From assembly GCA_034770075.1 (NCBI GenBank), contig CM068377.1, positions 69,294,358-69,358,357 on the forward strand: DNA of 64,000 nucleotides. Reading direction: 5' to 3'. The notes beneath the pieces were generated by a model that was not told where the DNA came from, did not search any database, and was given only the letters and a program-made list of their open reading frames with translations. Position numbers and translations under genes: made by a program. Numbering within the stretch: position 1 is the first letter of the stretch; each line of letters begins with the position of its first letter. Source of the DNA: Aralia elata (lineage: Eukaryota > Streptophyta > Magnoliopsida > Apiales > Araliaceae). This document shows positions 57,101-64,000 of this stretch, one piece after another.

Positions 57101-57223
57101 AGGATACTGTGAACCTTGGATAGATAGAAGTCATGTTTTATTGAATATTTATAGTTGTTTAGCTTCACGTGAGCACCAAATCTGCTACAGGGGAGTGTAG
57201 AGATTTGGGGGCGTCACACCAGG

Positions 57224-57518
57224 TACTTTTCAGCGATGCATGGTAAGCATTTTTTTTGATTTTTTAGAAAATTGCATTGAGGTGTTTATGGATGATTTCA
57301 CAGTACATGGTGATTCTTTGGATTTGTGTTTGGATAATCTAACTCGTGTGCTAGATAGATGCTTGGAAACTAACCTTGTTCTTAATTGGGAAAAGTGTCA
57401 CTTTATGGTAGAACAGGGTATAGTGCTTGGTCATGTTGTGTCAGCTAAAGGTTTAGAAGTTGATAAAGCTAAGATAGATATTGTGTCTGTTTTGCCATAC
57501 CCCGCCAATTATTAGGTT
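57224..57518 (+). pseudogene. Athila-like RT, 3' part
   Basis: This continues the RT cut at 2760, starting TFQRCMVSIF. It contains the catalytic box as VFMDDFTVHG (about 57290-57320), the Athila-typical form, then the thumb region NLVLNWEKCHFMVEQG and VLGHVVSAKGLEVDKAKI. The frame ends near 57513 in a stop just before the copia LTR at 57519. Together the two fragments lack the last part of RT, RNase H and integrase, which would lie beyond the copia and Tat-C insertions. Confidence 0.88.
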
Positions 57519-59345
57519 TGTATATAGCGCGAACATGCAATCAAATTACATAAATAGTGCGGAAGCGCAATAAAACAGATTTTAAATTTTCATACAAACC
57601 ATCACCATGATCATCCTTGTGATCAATTATCAATTAAACGAGAGAGATAGAGATATAGAATTATACTGTCGTGAATCAAAGCTTCCTCAGGTACAAGTTC
57701 ACCTCCAATTTCTTCGCGTTCTCCTTGAATTCCACCGATTAAATTCCTTCCTTTGATCAACGTTAGCCACCCAAGTGTTTGGCCTCTAGAGGTGATCCAC
57801 CAAGGAATAATAGTTGTTCAAGAAGATGGGTGTTGGCAAAACCCTAGTTTCTATCTCTATAGAAATTGCAAGTACTCTCTCTCTCTCCAATTCTTATGGA
57901 AGAGTGTGTAACTGTCTAACCCTAAATCATGATAAGACTCCTCTTATTTATAGATATAGGGAGCCCTCCTAAACTATTTAGGATTAGGGTTTTTATTATA
58001 ATTAAACTCCTTTAATTAATTATGCTCCTAATCCAATTAGAAATTCATGAGAGAGTACTTCTATTAATTAATTTTCAATCCCTATTAGGAATTAAATAAT
58101 AGTAATAGTAATAATAATAATAATAATAAGACTCCTCTTATTAATTTATATTTAATATTTTGAAAATATTAAATAATAAATATTAAGCTATTTAATTTAT
58201 TCTATCTCCATAAACTAAATTAAATACACTTAACTTATTATTACAATTATGTCATTTACTTCTTAAATAAATATTTTCCTTTTGCGGTGTGACCCTTTAG
58301 GTTCTCCATATTAAACCGGTTGTGAATAAATCAATTAGAACAATTCTAATCTTATTTAAATAAATAAATTAAACTATTTAATTCATTTAAATAAATAATA
58401 TTTATTCTACAATAAGGGTAAGCCCCCTTAGCGATCAACGACTTTCTAGATAATATAGATTTCAACATTAATCACAAAAGAACCTTTTAGTGAATAGTTA
58501 CCGTACAATTCAATCCTTTTACCATACAATGTCCCAATTAAATATAAGACATGGAATTACTGTCAAGTCTTATTTTATTTAATTATATGTATTTCGATTC
58601 TCAAATGCACAACCCTAATTAATGCAAATTAGAAATTCCTTTCTAATTTTATTCTGCTTTGGCCAAAGACTTCTGAGTCGTCATTTATCGAATCACAAAG
58701 GACATTCTCTCCTTTTACTAGAAGTGGTAGATTCTTTGTTAATCATTCACCTATCTCCATGTATAACTTATTATACCCAATCATACCCTTTGATATACCC
58801 TAAGGGTCTTAAGATACATGTCAAAGTATAACTCATCACACACAAGATACTATGATGATCTTAAGTCCAAGGATCACTTGTACTACTATCATTAGAGGAA
58901 TTCCTATTGACAGGCGAGTAAAACTCTATTAGGTATTCCTTAGCGAGCCACGTTCAGTGAACTTATTCTCTAATAAGCACCTACATACTTGCTTTAGTGT
59001 CTCCACACAAATGATTATGAGATCAATCATCCTCTTCATAAGAGCAAGCACCGTATATACTAATCTATCCGGATTCACTAATCCCCTTTTTAGTAATCCA
59101 TCGATTAGGAACGATTTTAGTTTGTGAGCTATCTAGAATTTAGATCTCATTAGCATGATCACCATTATGATTCTAAAAGCATTGCTCAAAACTATGGGTT
59201 TATCACATTTAATATAACAGCACTATGTAGATAATATAAAATGCCTTTTAAGAAAATCAATTTCTTTTATTAATAAATTAATCAGATTACAAAGTATATG
59301 CTACATCATATCAAATATGATTGGCTTGTGTGCATACTACTTTCA
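57519..59345 (-). repeat. Ty1/copia LTR (3' LTR, minus strand)
   Basis: This 1,827-bp block runs from TGTATATAGCG to ACTTTCA on the plus strand (TGAAAGTAG...TATATACA in sense). The purine tract AAGTGGGAGA abuts it at 59346-59356, which fixes the direction. It contains an (AATA)/(AAT)n microsatellite near 58090-58140. The 5 bp before it are AGGTT; the matching TSD would be outside the window. Confidence 0.78.
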
Positions 59346-59935
59346 ATCTCCCACTTGCACTAAAGTCAATCGTCATGGTATCTAATACCCTTCTTCTCTA
59401 AGTGACAATCATCCTGCTGTTTGGATAAAGCTTCAGTAAATGGATATGCAATGTTGTTCTTGAGAGTCCACTATCTCTATAGTGACGTATTCTCTTTCAA
59501 TGATTCCACCAATCAAATGAAAGTGCCGCAACACATGTTTGAATCCAAGATGAGACTTAGGAACTATTCCTAGTTCTGTAATGAACTTTTCATCCAAACA
59601 ATCAACTTGCAGCTTCATTTACAGCTATATACTTTGTCTTTGTCACTAAACTAGTAACTCTTTGCTGTTTGGAACCTTTCCTGTTTAGAACCTTTCCAAT
59701 TCACTGCACCACCATTCAAGGTAACAATTTACCCTAAAGTGGATTTGTTATCGTCTTGGTCAGTCTGAAAAACTTGAGTCTGTTTAGCCCTCTAGTTTTC
59801 ATTCAGACCTACCACGAATCATGATCACATCTTCAATACCGGTTAAGTACTTAAAGATGTTCATCACTATCTTGCAGTGATCTTCTCCAGAATCTGACTG
59901 ATCAACATCAGACCTTGTATATTCATTGCATTCAT
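59346..59935 (-). pseudogene. Ty1/copia RNase H remnant
   Basis: Reading the minus strand inward from the purine tract gives copia RNase H pieces in shifting frames. Visible pieces are GGAVNWKGSKQ (about 59720-59690), then KHVLRHFHLIGGIIEREYVT-like sequence (about 59540-59480) and an end resembling DCHLEKKGIRYHDD (about 59415-59375). These match the usual copia order (NGGAVSWKSSKQ, FHLIREIIERG, HLExxGIRY). Stops and indels abound. The element is interrupted by Tat-C at 59936. Confidence 0.75.
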
Positions 59936-62068
59936 TGTCGACGCCGGGTTTTTCGCTTTCTCGTCTTTGGTCTTTTCCAATTTTAGCCTTTTGGTTTAGA
60001 TGATTTTTGGAAAAGGTCGGCATTGAGGTCGACGGGGTTTTGAAAGATCGTTTTTATGATGAGCCAATTAACCAGAGTCGCCAGTTGGTATATTTGAAAT
60101 GGATGTACCAACTCATCCGAGTTTTCGTTCTTTTGTAAATCGCTGGCTCATATGTGACTCCGAATTAATTTGGTCTGCGAATTGAGATTCATAGAGTTCG
60201 GGGGCTTGCTTAAGTGAGGGGAAGGTGTTAGGCATCCCTCGACTTCCGTGAAACACGGTTACCACGCGATCTCAATGCTTTCCTATCCTTTAATTCATGA
60301 AATGTGTGTGTGTGTATGCGCGCGCGTGTGTGTGTGTGCCTATGTGAATGTTGTGGTGAGTTTGTATGAAAGAATCATTTGGATTTTTAGGGAAAATCGT
60401 GTTTTTAATTTGAGAACGCTTCGGAATGTCTTTTCGGTATACACGAGAAAGCTTTATTCTTTATGAGAAAGGTTTGATTTTAATTGTCCAAAACTATGAG
60501 ATTTTCATTAAGTGTCGTTTTGGCAAAACAAGAGTTTTAAAAAACCTTCGTCAAAATAGGAATCGAGATCTATACGTTGCTTTCGTGAAACGATCGGGCA
60601 ATTTCTAGAATCTCTTTCACCCTATGCACAAAGATTTAATAAAATGTTACTTATTTGCAAAAATCATTTTGTGTGATGTTTGAAAACGATTTTCTTTAGC
60701 TTTTTCGTTAGATAGGAATCGACATTCATTAGCACTTCTCAAATTTTAACCTCATGATTCTAATATTCTACTTTGATTGATTTTATGAAAGTCTTCATTG
60801 TTTTAGTTTTGAAATCAATTTTTTTGGTGTCACAAATCAAATAAAGCAATAAAAAGCGCGGGGTTATTCATGGGCATGTAAGCCATCAAAATAAACCCCA
60901 AACGCTTACAATCCCATCTTTTCACTATGACGGGGCCTTAAATCCGATTCTCGCCTTAGCGTCGTTTTAAGGCCCGACGATTACATGTTACAAACGAGCA
61001 TCTTGAATCTAATCACATACATCATACCGTCCATCATCGGATTTGGACCACGGGGTCACATTCCTAGGCTCACACGAGATTAATACATGCCCACACACCA
61101 CGAATACTACATAACTAACCAACCCGGATTTATCTAATATGCCATGATATCCGGAAATGACAAATCTAAATAAATTACACCCAATAAATTATCACAAACA
61201 AGCTAGAGATTTCATCCATTGGATATCCTCGAAGGGGTTATTAGGAGGAATTTTGTTCCAATGGGAACCTCACTAATAATTCCTAATCCATGATTGTTCA
61301 ACAAGATACATGAAAGTTATATCTAATTTACCCAAATCAATAGGACATGAATTGCTAGAACAAATAGAAATTTTCACCTTGCAATTGATCTCAAATGGAT
61401 GTGAACTTGTGTATTTGAATAGGATAAAGGATGTATTTGATACAATCAAACTCAAAAGAATTAATTCCACTCTTTTTTTTTTTTCTTCTTCTTTCTCCCT
61501 ATTTTGTTGCAAAATCTAGCTATTTTCTCTCTATTTCCGTTTTTTTCGCTGCTGCAGAAATTCTTCTTCTTCCAAAACTGCTGAGCCCCCTGTATGCTGC
61601 CTGAAGCTGGCTTAAATAGGCTGGCCAGAGCCAGCCGCAGATCTATCTGCGGCTGGCCGCAGATGGATCTGCGGCTGGCCAGCTGGCACGCCTCCCATCG
61701 CACTCAGCTGGTAGTGCTGATTTCCTGGTTTCCGTGCTGGCGCACCCATTTGGCCGCAGATCTATCCGCGGCTGGCGGGCTTGACTTTCTCGAATTTCGT
61801 CCCACGCCTCGATTTTCGTGCCGCAACGTCAGTTTTTGCTGACAGGCTCGTATTTTACAGTCCGGGAATCATTGAGAAGTGCGCCACATCTTCCGGGAAT
61901 GCCAAATTCGGATAGCCCTGCTATCATGTCGATTTCGGCTGCAAACTATCAGGGTGGCGTCGAGTGTCCGTACTTTTTTCCATCTTTTGCTCTCGCATGC
62001 CGATCTTTTTGACGAATTTGCCCTCCTGTCAAGGTTAGTATACGAAGTGCAAAATTTGGGTGTCTACA
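59936..62068 (-). repeat. 3' LTR of Tat-C
   Basis: 2,133 bp, from TGTCGACGCC to GTGTCTACA. It is clearly related to but diverged from the Tat-A and Tat-B LTRs. It carries an expanded cluster of the CCGCAGAT hairpin at 61630-61680, besides the standard one near 61753-61772. Confidence 0.9.
61630..61680. repeat. Double CCGCAGAT inverted repeat
   Basis: 61630-61657 is a perfect 13-bp-arm palindrome (GCCAGCCGCAGAT, 2-nt centre). It is followed at 61657-61674 by a second with 8-bp arms (CCGCAGAT..ATCTGCGG). Alternative pairings between the two are possible. Confidence 0.8.
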
Positions 62069-62084
62069 GCTGCCCCTCTTTATC
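62069..62084 (-). other. Polypurine tract of Tat-C
   Basis: Minus strand GATAAAGAGGGGCAGC next to the LTR, as in the other Tat copies. Confidence 0.85.
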
Positions 62085-62239
62085 ATGTTTATGAAATGAT
62101 AAATGAAATGAACAGGATAAAGAATAGACACTCGATGCATGAATGGGAATGCTCAAGGATGACAATGCAACACCTGTGATTTATGATGCAACGTAAGATG
62201 CAATGGATGCAAAATACTCCCAACAGGGTGTCGATGCGG

Positions 62240-62425
62240 ATGATCGTCTTGTCGGGGCCGGGTTTCGTCGCCGGTCACCCATCTCGTAATCGCCGGTTAT
62301 CGTCGTCGGTCGATCGTCTTGTCGGGGCCGGGTATCATCGCCGGTCACCCACCTCATAACCCCCGGTTATCGTCGCCGGTTGGTTATCTTGCGAGTGCCG
62401 GGTCTCGTCTCCGGTCGCTCGTCTC
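62240..62425. repeat. 70-bp tandem repeats, Tat-C (short array)
   Basis: About two and a half units of the GGTTATCGTCGCCGG family sit in the same position as the larger arrays of Tat-A and Tat-B. Confidence 0.82.
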
Positions 62426-62656
62426 GCGATCACCTTATCCCATCGCATTGTCATCAAAGGACGTTATCCTCCTGACTAGTTTGAGAGGCATCCTTGGAGT
62501 TCGTCCTTGTACATCGTTCTTGGCCGCCATCGCTTTTGACTCTGATAGGCTAGGACCTTGACACCTAACCTGCTCGATTTTCTTTTTCATTTCATGGATC
62601 ACAGACAGAATTATCATCTATTCATGCATGTGACCCAACATGTAAATTGAGAAAAA

Positions 62657-63910
62657 ATGACTCCTGTACAGTCTTTTGATACTGTTCTACAGATGTCATC
62701 ACTTGTAGTGGTTCGCTTGGATGCCTTCCCAGGTTGCTCACCACCTTGTGGTGGTTTGTTTGGATCTCAGCCCTTCCAAGGGTGCTCGCCATCTTGTCGT
62801 GGTTTGCTTGGATATCTTCTCAGGTTGCTCACCACTCTGTCGTGGTTTGCTTGGATGCCTTCCCAGGGTGCTCACCACTCTGTCGTGGTTTGCTTGGATG
62901 CCTTCCCAGGGTGCTCACCACTCTGTCGTGGTTTGCTTGGATGCCTTCCCAGGTTGCTCACCAACTTGTCGTGGTTTGCTTGGATATCAGCCCTTCCCAG
63001 GGTGCTCACCATCTTGTCGTGGTTTGCTTGGATGCCTTCCCAGGTGGCTCACCAACTTGTCGTGGTTTGCTTGGATATCAGCCCTTCCCAGGGTGCTCAC
63101 CATCTTGTCGTGGTTTGCTTGGATGCCTTCCCAGGTTGCTTACCAACTTGTCGTGGTTTGCTTGGATATCAGCCCTTCCCAGGGTGCTCACCATCTTGTC
63201 GTGGTTTGCTTGGATGCCTTCCCAGGTTGCTCACCAACTTGTCGTGGTTTGCTTGGATATCAGCCCTTCCCAGGGTGCTCACCATCTTGTCGTGGTTTGC
63301 TTGGATGCCTTCCCAGGTTGCTTACCAACTTGTCGTGGTTTGCTTGGATATCAGCCCTTCCCAGGGTGCTCACCATCTTGTCGTGGTTTGCTTGGATGCC
63401 TTCCCAGGTTGCTTACCAACTTGTCGTGGTTTGCTTGGATATCAGCCCTTCCCAGGGTGCTCACCATCTTGTCGTGGTTTGCTTGGATGCCTTCCCAGGT
63501 TGCTCACCAACTTGTCGTGGTTTGCTTTGGATATCAGCCCTTCCCAGGGTGCTCACCATCTTGTCGTGGTTTGCTTGGATGCCTTCCCAGGTTGCTCACC
63601 AACTTGTCGTGGTTTGCTTGGATATCAGCCCTTCCCAGGGTGCTCACCATCTTGTCGTGGTTTGCTTGGATGCCTTCCCAGGTTGCTCACCAACTTGTCG
63701 TGGTTTGCTTGGATATCAGCCCTTCCCAGGGTGCTCACCATCTTGTCGTGGTTTGCTTGGATGCCTTCCCAGGTTGCTTACCAACTTGTCGTGGTTTGCT
63801 TGGATATCAGCCCTTCCCAGGGTGCTCACCATGTTGTCGTGGTTTGCTTGGATATCAGCCCTTCCCAGGGTCATTTGGCAGGCTTTTCCGCTGCTTTGTT
63901 CAGTTCATAG
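62657..63910 (+). repeat. 91-bp tandem array beginning at antisense gene 2 start
   Basis: ATG at 62657 opens MTPVQSFDTVLQMSSLVVVR, like the start of antisense gene 2. It then passes into an array of 43-bp (GGATGCCTTCCCAGG) and 48-bp (GGATATCAGCCCTTCCCAGG) subunits forming a 91-bp period, about ten times. Since 91 is not a multiple of three, the frame rotates through the repeat, yet it stays open for 417 codons; an overlapping second frame is open as well. I treat it as a repeat array with an open frame, not as a demonstrated protein. Confidence 0.75.
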
Positions 63911-64000
63911 TCGGGCGAAGTGAGATTTGCCCCATTCGGACATCTGCTTATGTGCAATGGTTGCACCGAGACTTTGCCATGGTTGGTTTGAGTCAGTTTG
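63911..64000 (+). pseudogene. C-terminal remnant of antisense gene 2, Tat-C
   Basis: The sequence matches Tat-B 42985-43060 (ICPIRTSAYVQWLHRD against CHIQTFAYVQWLRGD in translation, then GLSQ). In Tat-C the array leads directly into this late part, so the central 1 kb of the gene is missing. It is cut by the window end. Confidence 0.7.

Larger units (their letters stand above)
2761..57218 (+). mobile_element. Tekay-A: Tekay/Del-like chromovirus, interrupted
   Basis: This Ty3/gypsy element carries long LTRs (about 4.0 kb each once insertions are removed), starting TGTAATATTCC and ending GGGGGCGTCACA. It has an iMet-type primer site, a pre-gag ORF, gag-pol in a single plus-strand frame, a purine tract and a 3' LTR. 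It is bounded by TSD CCAGG. About 41 kb of its 54.5-kb span is later insertions: Tekay-B in the 5' LTR, Tat-A in gag and Tat-B in the 3' LTR. The Tekay assignment rests on the pol motifs and the EEATWELE-type C terminus typical of that chromovirus lineage. Multiple stops make it non-autonomous. Confidence 0.92.
35526..57218 (+). repeat. 3' LTR of Tekay-A, interrupted by Tat-B
   Basis: The LTR is 35526-35852 plus 53545-57218, about 4,001 bp. By eye it differs from the 5' LTR at a few positions per 100 bp. The TATA box is at about 54101, palindromes are at 54590-55118 and the AT-rich block is at 55120-55890. It ends GGGGGCGTCACA before TSD CCAGG. Confidence 0.9.
59936..64000 (-). mobile_element. 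Tat-C: Tat/Ogre-like element, cut by window end
   Basis: It begins TGTCGACGCCGG after TTCAT (59931-59935, the presumed TSD) inside the copia remnant. It has a 2.1-kb LTR, the same purine tract as Tat-A and Tat-B, short 70-bp repeats, a 91-bp tandem array, and the C-terminal coding end of antisense gene 2 at 63910-64000. Direction is minus by comparison with Tat-B. The rest lies beyond the window. Confidence 0.88.

Overview
This is plant nuclear DNA, almost certainly from an angiosperm with a large repeat-rich genome. The grounds are the families present: Athila, Tekay-type chromovirus and Tat/Ogre-type Ty3/gypsy elements, a Ty1/copia remnant, tRNA-iMet and tRNA-Arg-like primer sites, and Plant Mobile Domain-like coding sequence. 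I see no ordinary host gene, tRNA, rRNA or CRISPR array. The species cannot be named from sequence alone.

Nearly all 64 kb resolves into nested LTR retrotransposons whose edges I could place by TG...CA termini and 5-bp target site duplications (TSDs). The oldest layer is a decayed Athila-like gag-pol (about 240-2760 and 57224-57518). Its reverse transcriptase is split by Tekay-A (2761-57218, TSD CCAGG, plus strand). Tekay-A is itself hit three times. Tekay-B (6306-13768, TSD TAATA, minus strand) lies in its 5' LTR. Tat-A (15291-30993, TSD AGGAG, minus strand) lies in gag. Tat-B (35853-53539, TSD GGTTT, minus strand) lies in its 3' LTR. Tat-A contains two further insertions: a Tekay-like solo LTR (16919-20157, TSD GGAAA) in its left LTR, and a second solo LTR (26071-28062, TSD TTGGG) in its interior. 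To the right, a Ty1/copia element (from 57519, minus strand) interrupts the Athila RT again and is in turn hit by Tat-C (from 59936), which runs out of the window.

Tekay-A and Tekay-B carry LTR, iMet primer site, an extra pre-gag ORF (acidic, coiled-coil), then gag-pro-RT-RNase H-integrase; Tekay-B is cut off at the start of RT. Tat-B is the most complete Tat element: Arg-type primer site, long leader, gag, protease with a G-patch-like segment, a 168-bp intron, RT, two RNase H domains and integrase, all on the minus strand. On the opposite strand, between pol and the 3' LTR, it carries two further genes: an intron-containing Plant Mobile Domain-like gene (39671-41644) and a DUF7745-like gene (41838-43430). 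Next to them lie GC-rich 70/141-bp tandem repeats. Tat-A and Tat-C keep the LTRs, repeats and the start codon of the second antisense gene, but have lost most coding sequence.

The most interesting signals are the antisense two-gene cassette, the repeat arrays that appear to grow out of the start of its second gene, the conserved pre-gag ORF of the Tekay-like elements, and regulatory-looking motifs in the LTRs (telo-box cluster, perfect palindromes, a recurrent CCGCAGAT hairpin). All identities and distances were judged by eye.
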